Source: Deferribacteres bacterium JdFR-76 (lineage in GTDB: Bacteria > Zhuqueibacterota > JdFR-76). From it: DNA of 5,320 nt. Of this stretch, positions 1-5,320 are shown piece after piece. Every line of letters starts with the position of its first letter. Within the stretch, counting starts at the first letter, position 1. The notes below the pieces were generated by a model. That model was not told where the DNA came from, searched no databases, and saw only the letters and a list, made by a program, of their open reading frames with translations. Both the position numbers and the translations under genes were made by a program. The DNA lies in the NCBI GenBank assembly GCA_002011685.1, contig MTOL01000502.1:399-5718 (forward strand), read 5' to 3'.

Positions 1-299
1 CGGCCATACCGTGAAGGCATATTCCTTTGCTCTTCCAGAGTCACTTTTACCGGTTTCCCGCCATCCCGCGCAACTTTGTAGAGCGAATCGCTTTCGGCCT
101 TTTCCGGATTCCACATAAAATAGACCCACTTGCCATCTTCAGACCAGTAGGGTCGGCCCGGAAAGGAGCCCATCCATTTTGGATCCTGCATAATCTGCTC
201 AAGCGAGAGTTCTGGCTGACCGGGTGGATCCGCTGGCGCAGCCCCCAGACCAAGCACCGCCAGCAATAAAATGGCCCACCGTATGTTTGCTCTTTTCAT
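1..299 (-). CDS. Secreted S9-type (prolyl oligopeptidase-like) peptidase, N-terminal fragment
   Basis: The gene begins at ATG 299 and runs off the left edge, so only 99 residues and 2 nt are visible. Residues 1-23 form a typical Sec signal peptide: positive N-terminus (Lys2, Arg3, Arg7), a hydrophobic core from Trp8 to Leu18, and an Ala-Pro-Ala site predicting cleavage before Asp24. The mature start (LSLEQIMQDPKWMG, then RPYWSEDGKWVYF) resembles the opening of S9-family peptidases, where the WSEDG-type segment is the first strand of the beta-propeller that gates access to the catalytic domain. The Ser-Asp-His hydrolase domain would lie outside the window, so catalytic activity cannot be confirmed; a non-enzymatic TolB-like propeller protein is the main alternative. 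The start is well supported: GGAGGT at 305-310 sits 5 nt upstream and the signal peptide begins immediately. It is separated from the upstream small gene by a strong terminator, so it is probably transcribed on its own. Confidence 0.72.
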   Translation of the reverse strand, partial: MKRANIRWAILLLAVLGLGAAPADPPGQPELSLEQIMQDPKWMGSFPGRPYWSEDGKWVYFMWNPEKAESDSLYKVARDGGKPVKVTLEEQRNMPSRYG

Positions 300-333
300 C
301 TCGTACCTCCCCTCTGGTTTTTCCCGGCAAAAA

Positions 334-362
334 ATTAGAATGCCCGTTTCAACGGAATTTAA
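334..362 (-). promoter_or_regulatory. Candidate promoter for the S9-type peptidase gene
   Basis: On the minus strand there is a TTAAAT box (357-362), a 17-nt spacer, and a TCTAAT box (334-339; five of six bases match TATAAT). Transcription would start near 327, giving a leader of about 28 nt that contains the ribosome binding site at 305-310. The -35 box is a weak match. The assignment rests on spacing and on position between the upstream terminator and the gene. It assumes a sigma-70-like consensus that may not hold in this lineage. Confidence 0.3.
344..355. repeat. Short perfect dyad in the candidate promoter spacer
   Basis: CCGTT-TC-AACGG is a perfect 5-bp inverted repeat with a 2-nt centre. 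It falls entirely between the candidate -35 and -10 boxes of the peptidase gene, where a repressor or a MerR-type activator could act. Dyads this short arise by chance, so it is only a possible operator. Confidence 0.2.
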
Positions 363-474
363 TCAGCACAATTCCCCGGAAAAAATCAAGCCGAAATCGG
401 GCGGCCCGTCACTGTAAACCGAAGCTTCCTGTAAAAAGAAGACTTGGAAACACCGGCTGGCAGCGGCAGGCCCC

Positions 475-515
475 AAAAAAAATGGCCCCGGAAACAATTT
501 TTCCCGGAGCCATTT
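475..515 (-). terminator. Rho-independent terminator of the DUF6485-like gene
   Basis: Read on the minus strand, arm AAATGGCTCCGGGAAA (515-500) pairs with TTTCCGGGGCCATTT (494-480) around a 5-nt loop (AATTG, 499-495). That gives 15 pairs with one T-G wobble and one bulged G. An uninterrupted run of eight T follows or closes the stem (482-475). It lies 31 nt beyond the stop codon of the small cysteine-rich gene. It is one of the strongest structural signals in the window and separates that gene from the S9-type peptidase gene. Confidence 0.88.
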
Positions 516-536
516 CCGGACAAACAGTGCCGGAAA
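513..536. repeat. Inverted repeat overlapping the terminator base
   Basis: TTTCCGG (513-519) and CCGGAAA (530-536) form a perfect 7-bp dyad with a 10-nt loop, between the stop codon of the small gene and its terminator. It shares bases 513-515 with the outer end of the terminator stem, so the two hairpins compete for three base pairs only. It has no T-run of its own. It may simply protect the 3' end of the transcript. Confidence 0.35.
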
Positions 537-546
537 ACAGCTAACC

Positions 547-750
547 TTACAGCTTCCCCTGATTGTACAATCTCACGAAGTGGCCAAAAGAACGGTCGTA
601 TGTCCTTTCCGCATCCGGAGGAAAGCAACAGGCAGGCAACTGTTTCTGGCGTAAATGGTAATGCAAACATTCGCAACACAGCCCCTTCCGGGGGCAAGGT
701 TCATACGTACAATTGCACCAGTCCATGTTCCGGTCGATCTTGCATTCCAT
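547..750 (-). CDS. Small cysteine-rich protein, DUF6485-like
   Basis: This 67-residue protein has nine cysteines: Cys3, 12, 14, 19, 25, 26, 28, 41 and 42. They sit in the pattern CNCTYEPC, then KGLCCEC, then PACCFP, followed by the segment [15 protein letters not shown]. From memory this matches the DUF6485 family of short cytosolic bacterial and archaeal proteins of unknown function. The clustered CxC, CCxC and CC motifs suggest binding of zinc, another metal or an iron-sulfur cluster, but that is inference. There is no signal peptide or membrane segment. The start is firm: GGAGGG at 759-764 lies 8 nt before the ATG, and family resemblance begins at residue 1. The gene stands alone, with a candidate promoter at 849-877 and a strong terminator at 475-515. 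It is therefore probably monocistronic, and its neighbours give no clue to function. Confidence 0.85.
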   Translation of the reverse strand: MECKIDRNMDWCNCTYEPCPRKGLCCECLHYHLRQKQLPACCFPPDAERTYDRSFGHFVRLYNQGKL

Positions 751-848
751 TTTTCAGGCCCTCCGTCCTGAGTTTTTTCCGGCTCGTCCCAACTACCTTC
801 AACAGAAAAAAATTCGGTTGCTTTCCGCTATTTTGCCATGCGTCAAAA

Positions 849-877
849 ATGAGAATGGAACCCGGCGCTCTTTTCAA
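849..877 (-). promoter_or_regulatory. Candidate promoter for the DUF6485-like gene
   Basis: On the minus strand TTGAAA (872-877; five of six consensus bases) is followed after 17 nt by TCTCAT (849-854; four of six). Initiation near 842 would leave an untranslated leader of about 90 nt before ATG 750, with no clear structure in it. The site lies in the 161-nt gap (751-911) after the NlpC/P60 gene. I see no intrinsic terminator in that gap, so read-through from the upstream pair is also possible. Confidence 0.3.
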
Positions 878-911
878 TTAAGCCATCTTTCTTCTGGAGG
901 TTTCCGTACCC

Positions 912-1481
912 TCAGCGCAACGGCACCCGACGCGCCTCAACGAAATGGTCACGGTAGTAACCAGACCGCAAACTGGAAATCACAACACCTCGTGAGCGGC
1001 TGGCATGGGCAAATTGTCCGTCGCTCAAATAAATACCCACATGATCCACCCCTTTTGTCCTCGAAAATCGGAAAAACACCAGATCTCCCATTTTCAGATC
1101 ATCCGCGGGAACCGGATCCGCAAAATGGTACAGTTCCCTGACCTGGCGCGGCAGCTCAATCCCCAACGTTTTTTTATAAACGTAATACACAAAGCCGGAA
1201 CAGTCCATTCCCTTCCGCGATGTACCGCCGTAACGGTACGGAACCCCCAGTAATTCCTCAATTTGCCGCATCAGTTTCTCATGGACAAAATACAGGTCCG
1301 GTTCGGAAGATGTGGAATGTTCCTCCGGGCGGGTTGTTTCCTCTGGAGGTTCCTTATCCTTTTGGGGCGGCATTTCCATTTCCCGATTTTCTTTTTCAGG
1401 AACACGGAACACCGGCCTGGGCTGCAACCCCGCACAGCCTATCCAGAAAATAGCCAGAAGAAGGATCATTTGCCGCTTCAT
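912..1481 (-). CDS. NlpC/P60-family cell-wall endopeptidase, probable lipoprotein
   Basis: The 189-residue protein has three parts. Residues 1-16 are a short hydrophobic signal ending in Ile-Gly-Cys16, a likely lipidation site, although Trp13 at lipobox position -3 is atypical. Residues 17-62 are a Pro/Glu-rich, presumably disordered linker. Residues 63-187 are an NlpC/P60 domain. The catalytic set is visible: Cys94 in MDCSGFVYY, His147 in VDHVGIYL and His159 in FAHAS, along with the usual YRYGGTS loop and a MGDLVFF strand. Family members are cysteine peptidases that cut peptidoglycan stem peptides, often at gamma-D-Glu-diaminopimelate bonds; a lipid anchor would place it in the periplasm. 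Its length resembles single-domain Spr/MepS-like enzymes. The ATG lies inside the stop codon of the racemase gene (ATGA, 1478-1481), and no Shine-Dalgarno site is evident just upstream. Translation therefore probably depends on the preceding gene. Exact substrate specificity cannot be read from the sequence. Confidence 0.9.
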   Translation of the reverse strand: MKRQMILLLAIFWIGCAGLQPRPVFRVPEKENREMEMPPQKDKEPPEETTRPEEHSTSSEPDLYFVHEKLMRQIEELLGVPYRYGGTSRKGMDCSGFVYYVYKKTLGIELPRQVRELYHFADPVPADDLKMGDLVFFRFSRTKGVDHVGIYLSDGQFAHASRSRGVVISSLRSGYYRDHFVEARRVPLR

Positions 1482-2764
1482 TTTGTCACAGGAAGCGTAA
1501 TGGATGCATTGGGAATGATATAAATCAGTGGATCCGGTGGCATAATCTTTTCCACCGTTTCCAGCGCCTGTTCAAAATTCCGGAACGGATAGAACCCCAT
1601 ATTTCGCAGCAAGTCATGATCCAGCTCGCTGACCAGCAGGACCTTATACTGCATCAGTTTGTGCTTCAGGGCGAGAGCCGTATTCGCATTCAGATGAAAA
1701 TCGCGCATTACTGCCTGCTTCATGGATGCAAAATTCGGGAACCGGAACCAACCTGGAAGATCGGGATTGCCAACGCCTTCCTTACACTCCGCGGCAAGGA
1801 GCAAAATTCCCCCCGGCTTGAGGGCCTGAACCGAATGGTGAATAGCCTTGTGGGTCTGGATTAGATTCACATCTTTGGGATAGCCTCCCGCGCTGGCGAT
1901 TACCACATCTGCCTGCTCGTCGATTTCGACACAGTTAATTTGATTAACCCGCAACCCGGCTTTCTGAAAACTGCTGAACAGGTCTCCGCAAAAGGCATCC
2001 ACAATGCCATTCTGTTCATCCAGCACCAGCTGAATGGCAAAATCGATCGGCCGCACGAGCTGTGCCGCCTCCTGAATGTCCTCATAAACCGGATTCTTTT
2101 CCAGATTGCCAGGCCGACATGCAGGATGGAGCGGCCCTTCGTCCGACTGCACCGCTAGGCGGTGGTTGGCCTCAATCGTCTGGTGGCTGGCCAGGCCGGG
2201 AACAATCATCTTCGGCCCCCCGCCAAAACCGGCAAAATAATGATGCACGACAGGACCAATAACCACCACGCGGTCATATTCGTACAGAATGGAATTCACC
2301 CATACTGGCGTGCCCCGGCGGGTTTTACCAGCCTCTTTAAAAGGTCCCGACCAGCAATTGTGTTCGAACAGAGCAAACCGGCTATAAGCCGCATCTCCCA
2401 GAATTTCTTTTTTCTCCGCCTCGCTCATCCTGGAATGGCTGCCGCTGGCAAATACAATCCCCACGCGGTCATCCGGAATCTTTTTCTGCTGAAAAACCGT
2501 CATCAGAAAGGGAAGAACCACATCAAGGCGCGCCACACGGGTCTTATCCGGAACGACGAGAAGCACACGGTCACCAGGACGCAGGATCTCCTCAAGCGGG
2601 CGGGTTGCCAGTGGATTGCGGAGCCGGATTTTGAGGATTTCATTTTCATCCAGACGGAGGGCTGGCCGGGAAGGTACCAGGGTTTCAACCCGGTATGTAC
2701 CTTTCAGATAAAAGCTGATCTCCGATCTCCCGTACCTCAAAGTTTGCCGCAAAGGTACCTGCAT
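1478..2764 (-). CDS. larA: LarA-family nickel-dependent 2-hydroxyacid racemase (DUF2088)
   Basis: At 428 residues it matches the length of characterised LarA (about 424), which interconverts D- and L-lactate using a nickel-pincer nucleotide cofactor covalently bound to a lysine. The known functional residues have counterparts: Asp73 and Arg76 in DKTR, His110 in ASGSH, His175 in HHYFAGFGGG, Lys185 (cofactor attachment) and His201 (nickel ligand) in NHRLA. Their spacing agrees with the Lactobacillus plantarum enzyme shifted by one. A C-terminal domain follows, with the GGYPKDVNLIQTHKA motif near 293-307. The family also includes racemases and epimerases for malate and other 2-hydroxyacids, so lactate is only a default assignment. 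No larB, larC or larE cofactor genes occur in this window. The start agrees with the family N-terminus (RYGRSEISFYL); an in-frame stop lies eight codons upstream, with no alternative start codon between. The ribosome binding site is weak (AAGGCG at 2776-2781, 11 nt away). The gene overlaps the following NlpC/P60 gene by 4 nt. Confidence 0.9.
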   Translation of the reverse strand: MQVPLRQTLRYGRSEISFYLKGTYRVETLVPSRPALRLDENEILKIRLRNPLATRPLEEILRPGDRVLLVVPDKTRVARLDVVLPFLMTVFQQKKIPDDRVGIVFASGSHSRMSEAEKKEILGDAAYSRFALFEHNCWSGPFKEAGKTRRGTPVWVNSILYEYDRVVVIGPVVHHYFAGFGGGPKMIVPGLASHQTIEANHRLAVQSDEGPLHPACRPGNLEKNPVYEDIQEAAQLVRPIDFAIQLVLDEQNGIVDAFCGDLFSSFQKAGLRVNQINCVEIDEQADVVIASAGGYPKDVNLIQTHKAIHHSVQALKPGGILLLAAECKEGVGNPDLPGWFRFPNFASMKQAVMRDFHLNANTALALKHKLMQYKVLLVSELDHDLLRNMGFYPFRNFEQALETVEKIMPPDPLIYIIPNASITLPVTK

Positions 2765-2853
2765 GAGGGATGACTCGCCTTCTATTCAGACAGATGCGTA
2801 GACTTTTTCTCCGGTTCTGCTGGAAAAACAGATAAAATCCGTTCTTCAAAAAT

Positions 2854-2879
2854 AAAAAAAGGGCGACGCGCGCCCTTTT
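2854..2879 (-). terminator. Rho-independent terminator of the alpha operon
   Basis: On the minus strand AAAAGGGCG (2879-2871) pairs perfectly with CGCCCTTTT (2865-2857) around a 5-nt loop. A run of seven T (2860-2854) follows, and after one A five more T. It lies 27 nt past the rplQ stop, ending the ribosomal operon and separating it from the racemase gene. In the plus direction the stem is followed by only four T, so termination that way would be weaker. The remaining bases to the racemase start (2765-2853) contain no promoter I can support. Confidence 0.93.
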
Positions 2880-2906
2880 AAACTGCCTCCGTATGCCGCA
2901 CGCCGT

Positions 2907-3410
2907 TCACTTCTTCTCTTCGCCTCCGGATGTTGACTCGGCTTCTGCAGCCGCTTCAGCCTCCCTCCTGGCTTCCTCTTCGGCTCTGCGTTTTTCTTCT
3001 TTTTTGGCCTCTTCCCGCTCTTTCTTTTCTTTCAGCTTTTTCTGGACCGCCTCTTCGAATCCCACTAGCTCCAGAATAGACATTTCTGCACCATCACCGG
3101 GACGGCGCCCCAGCCGTACCACGCGTGTATAGCCACCATTGCGGTCCACATACACCGGTGCAATTTCGTGAAAGAGCTGGTGCATCACCCATTTGTGGCG
3201 CACCCTCGCGAGAACCAGCCGGCGCGCATGCAGGGTATCCTTTTTCGCTATGGTAATTAGCCGCTCCACAAAACGCTGCGCCGCCTTGGCTTTCGCATGA
3301 GTGGTCTTGATGCGCTTATGCTCAAATAAAGCCGCCGCCAGATTCGCCAGAAGAGCCTTCCGGTGTTCCCGCGTGCGGTTCAGCTTTTTAACCTTTTTTC
3401 TATGCCTCAT
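2907..3410 (-). CDS. rplQ: 50S ribosomal protein L17
   Basis: Residues 1-117 are a full L17 core. It opens with MRHRKKVKKLNRTREHRKAL, continues through the RIKTTHAKAKAAQRFVERLI helix, and ends with the GGYTRVVRLGRRPGDGAEM and LELVGFE strands. L17 binds 23S rRNA in the large subunit near the peptide exit side. The protein is 167 residues long against roughly 115-130 in most bacteria, because residues 118-167 form a highly charged tail. That tail is first Lys/Glu-rich (likely helical), then Ala/Glu-rich, ending STSGGEEKK. Similar tails occur in FCB-group L17 proteins. The start is supported by AGGAAGG at 3417-3423, 6 nt upstream. The gene follows rpoA by 35 nt and is the last of the operon. Confidence 0.97.
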   Translation of the reverse strand: MRHRKKVKKLNRTREHRKALLANLAAALFEHKRIKTTHAKAKAAQRFVERLITIAKKDTLHARRLVLARVRHKWVMHQLFHEIAPVYVDRNGGYTRVVRLGRRPGDGAEMSILELVGFEEAVQKKLKEKKEREEAKKEEKRRAEEEARREAEAAAEAESTSGGEEKK

Positions 3411-3445
3411 GGATCGCCTTCCTTCTCTTCCCGTTCACCACTCCA

Positions 3446-4432
3446 TCAATTCACTTCGTCCTTCAGATATTTGTCCACATCCATGCCAAAGTGCAGTCCC
3501 AGGTTTTCCAAAACCTGCTGAAGCTCGTTCAGAGATTTCCGTCCAAAGTTCCGGAACTTCAGCATTTCCTGCTCCGTATGCTTCACCAGGTCAGCAATGG
3601 TTTCGATATTGGCTGCTTTCAGGCAGTTGCTGGCACGGACCGACAGTTCCAGCTCATCCACACTCATTTTCAGCAGCTTCTTGATGCGCAGGGCATCCTC
3701 GTCAATCTCTACCGGTTCCTGCTCTTCCATCTCGATTTCGCGGTTAATGAAGAGCTGAATATGATCCCGCAGGATCTGTCCGGCATAGGTCAGCGCATCG
3801 TCCGGTGTAATGCTGCCGTCGGTGGTGACCTCCAGGATGAGCTTTTCATAATCCGTGCGCTGCCCCACACGGGTCTGTTCCACCCGGTAAGCTACATTGA
3901 TGACCGGTGAAAAAATGGCATCGATAGGAATCAGCCCGATGGGTTGATCCGGCAGGCGGTTTTCCTCGGCCGGTACGTAGCCGCGGCCGCGCCCTATGCG
4001 CAACTCCATTTCGAATTCGGCATCCTCATTCAGGGTGGCAATGTGCAGGTCCGGATTCAAAATCTCAAAATCCGCAGTGGCCTTTTCGATCACCCCGGCC
4101 GTAAATTCCATCGGGCCTTTCAGGTTCAGCACCACTTTGTCCGGCTTTTTATTAATCAGCTTGATCCGGACCTTTTTCAGGTTCAAAATAATCTGTGCAA
4201 CGTCTTCCTCAACCCCGGGAATAGTGGAGAATTCATGCACCACTCCGCTGATGCGGATGTGGGTGATAGCCGCTCCCGGAAGAGAGGAAAGGAGCACACG
4301 GCGAAGGGCGTTCCCGATGGTAACGCCAAATCCCCGTTCCAGCGGCTGGACAATGAAACGGCCAAACGTATTGGAATACGTGGCCTCGTCCAGCTCAATT
4401 CTCTCTGGCATCTGTAAACTGATCAAATTCAT
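3446..4432 (-). CDS. rpoA: DNA-directed RNA polymerase subunit alpha
   Basis: The protein is 328 residues, normal for alpha, which nucleates RNA polymerase assembly as a dimer and contacts upstream promoter DNA and activators. The N-terminal domain (about 1-235) holds the dimerisation signature GFGVTIGNALRRVLLSS (34-50). An acidic linker (about 236-250, EEQEPVEIDED) leads to the C-terminal domain (about 251-320). That domain contains VRASNCLKA and RNFGRKS, with Arg266, Asn269 and Gly297 aligning with E. coli Arg265, Asn268 and Gly296 of the DNA-binding surface. The chosen ATG at 4432 has GAGG 6 nt upstream (4439-4442) and gives a family-like start, MNLISLQMPERIE. The frame stays open to an ATG at 4540, but that would overlap the end of rpsD by 70 nt and add 36 unrelated residues. 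An ATG at 4411 is possible but lacks a ribosome binding site. The gap from rpsD is 38 nt. Confidence 0.97.
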   Translation of the reverse strand: MNLISLQMPERIELDEATYSNTFGRFIVQPLERGFGVTIGNALRRVLLSSLPGAAITHIRISGVVHEFSTIPGVEEDVAQIILNLKKVRIKLINKKPDKVVLNLKGPMEFTAGVIEKATADFEILNPDLHIATLNEDAEFEMELRIGRGRGYVPAEENRLPDQPIGLIPIDAIFSPVINVAYRVEQTRVGQRTDYEKLILEVTTDGSITPDDALTYAGQILRDHIQLFINREIEMEEQEPVEIDEDALRIKKLLKMSVDELELSVRASNCLKAANIETIADLVKHTEQEMLKFRNFGRKSLNELQQVLENLGLHFGMDVDKYLKDEVN

Positions 4433-4470
4433 ATATGGCCTCGCTACCCTTAATTCGTTCCTTACTTTTT

Positions 4471-5100
4471 TTACTTGGAGTACAACTCCACAATCAAGCT
4501 TTCGTTGACATGAACCGGGATATCTTCGCGCTTCGGCCAATCCAGAAACCGGCCCGTAAGGCGGGCCTTATCCAGTTCCAGCCAGGGCAGCAGCTGCCCT
4601 TCTTTGATGCGCCGCATGGACGCATGGAAAATTTCCAGTTTTCGGCTTTTTTCGCGCACCTGAATGACATCCCCGGGTTTTACTTGATAGGACGGGATGT
4701 CCACAACGCGATTGTTCACCATAAAGTGCCGGTGACGGACCAGCTGGCGCGCGGCCCGGCGCGAAGGCGCAAATCCCAGCCGGTAAACCACGTTGTCCAG
4801 CCGGCTCTCCAGCAAACGCAGGAGATTTTCGCCGGTAATGCCTTTCATCCGTTCCGCCCGTTCGAAATAATTGCGGAACTGGTTTTCCAGAACGCCGTAG
4901 ATCCGGCGTAGTTTCTGCTTTTCGCGCAACTGAATACCGTAGTCCGACAATTTAAAGCGGCGAGTACGCCCATGTTGCCCCGGAACGTAGTTCTTGCGCT
5001 CCAGAGCACATTTTGCCGTCATACAGCGTGTGCCCTTTAGAAAAAGTTTTTCGCCTTCACGGCGGCACAATCGACAAACAGGACCCGTGTATCTAGCCAT
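4471..5100 (-). CDS. rpsD: 30S ribosomal protein S4
   Basis: This is a full-length S4 of 209 residues, a primary 16S rRNA-binding protein that starts assembly of the small-subunit body. The N-terminal zinc site is intact: Cys9 and Cys12 (CRLC), Cys26 and Cys31, the same positions as in Thermus S4, so this is the zinc-binding form. GQHG (41-44) and the [20 protein letters not shown] helix follow. The S4 RNA-binding fold spans about 99-160, with [20 protein letters not shown] and the [11 protein letters not shown] loop. The C-terminus ends [12 protein letters not shown], as expected. GGAGGG at 5106-5111, 5 nt upstream, fixes the start. In several bacteria S4 represses translation of this operon by binding its mRNA; the leader for that control would lie outside the window. 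It sits 24 nt after rpsK. Confidence 0.98.
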   Translation of the reverse strand: MARYTGPVCRLCRREGEKLFLKGTRCMTAKCALERKNYVPGQHGRTRRFKLSDYGIQLREKQKLRRIYGVLENQFRNYFERAERMKGITGENLLRLLESRLDNVVYRLGFAPSRRAARQLVRHRHFMVNNRVVDIPSYQVKPGDVIQVREKSRKLEIFHASMRRIKEGQLLPWLELDKARLTGRFLDWPKREDIPVHVNESLIVELYSK

Positions 5101-5124
5101 TCATTCCCTCCAGTTCACAATCCA

Positions 5125-5320
5125 TCATACCCGACGTCTTTTCGGTGGCCGACAGCCGTTGTGCGGGATCGGCGTCACATCCCGGATCGCGGATATTTCC
5201 AGCCCGGCGGCCTGCAGTGCCCGAATGGCAGCCTCTCGCCCGGATCCCGGACCTTTCACCCGGATTTCCACCCGCCGCAGCCCAAGCTCCATCGCCTCCT
5301 TGGCTGCAGCCTCAGCTGCC
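5125..5320 (-). CDS. rpsK: 30S ribosomal protein S11, C-terminal fragment
   Basis: Only the last 64 residues are present; the 5' part lies beyond the right edge. I translated the frame by hand from 5319 down to the TGA at 5125-5127. It reads [20 protein letters not shown], then [20 protein letters not shown] and the ending [18 protein letters not shown], the diagnostic S11 C-terminus. S11 lies on the platform of the small subunit and contacts 16S rRNA near the E site. Its position directly upstream of rpsD fits the common rpsM-rpsK-rpsD-rpoA-rplQ order, so rpsM is expected just outside the window. Confidence 0.97.
   Translation of the reverse strand, partial: AAEAAAKEAMELGLRRVEIRVKGPGSGREAAIRALQAAGLEISAIRDVTPIPHNGCRPPKRRRV

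Noticed and set aside
386..697. Minus-strand frame of 103 codons overlapping the DUF6485-like gene in another phase
   Set aside because: It would translate through the 475-515 terminator hairpin and overlaps a better-supported gene that has a proper ribosome binding site and family-like cysteine spacing.
224..881. Two overlapping plus-strand open frames (224-544 and 444-881)
   Set aside because: They run antisense across the terminator and the DUF6485-like gene, have low-complexity unfamiliar translations, and match no known family pattern.
838..911. Intrinsic terminator after the NlpC/P60 gene
   Set aside because: I found no stable stem followed by a T-run on the minus strand. Only short imperfect pairings are present.
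2162..2773. Plus-strand open frame of 203 codons antisense to the racemase gene
   Set aside because: The translation looks like the mirror of a conserved gene and has no recognisable motif. Open antisense frames of this size are common opposite real genes of this base composition.
2765..2853. Promoter for the racemase gene, for example TATCTG-like or TTGAAG-like boxes after the terminator
   Set aside because: No pair of boxes had acceptable sequence and 16-18 nt spacing. A promoter is expected here because of the terminator, but I cannot locate it.
3944..4508. Long plus-strand frames antisense to rpoA
   Set aside because: They lie opposite a strongly conserved gene, have no family resemblance and no supporting upstream signals.
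4433..4540. N-terminal extension of rpoA by 36 residues to an upstream ATG at 4540
   Set aside because: It would overlap the rpsD coding end by 70 nt, adds residues unrelated to alpha, and ignores the ribosome binding site at 4439-4442 that serves the ATG at 4432.

Overview
All recognisable genes in this window lie on the minus strand, so the biological reading order runs from position 5320 down to 1. The right half is a standard bacterial alpha operon: the 3' end of rpsK (S11), then rpsD (S4), rpoA (RNA polymerase alpha) and rplQ (L17), spaced 24 to 38 nt apart. A clean intrinsic terminator at 2854-2879 closes it. This is housekeeping chromosome, with no sign of a mobile element, CRISPR array, phage, tRNA or rRNA.

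Downstream of that terminator is a two-gene unit: a LarA-family (DUF2088) nickel-pincer 2-hydroxyacid racemase and an NlpC/P60 cell-wall endopeptidase with a probable lipoprotein signal. They overlap by the 4-nt ATGA arrangement, so they are probably translationally coupled. Next is a free-standing gene for a 67-residue, nine-cysteine protein that resembles the DUF6485 family. It has its own candidate promoter, a strong Shine-Dalgarno site and a long-stem intrinsic terminator at 475-515. The left edge cuts through a gene for a secreted protein whose first 99 residues resemble the start of S9-family (prolyl oligopeptidase-like) peptidases. The largest gene-free stretch is 247 nt (300-546); it holds the terminator, an alternative hairpin and a possible promoter with a dyad in its spacer.

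Organism: the gene order S11-S4-alpha-L17 occurs in many bacteria. The L17 protein carries a long lysine/glutamate/alanine-rich C-terminal tail of the kind common in the FCB group (Bacteroidota, Calditrichota and relatives). Strong GGAGG-type ribosome binding sites argue against Bacteroidia proper, which mostly lack them. A deep-branching FCB-type lineage is a reasonable but low-confidence guess.

I do not see an undescribed multi-gene system. The points most worth a second look are the coupling of a racemase to a peptidoglycan hydrolase, and the cysteine-rich small protein of unknown function.
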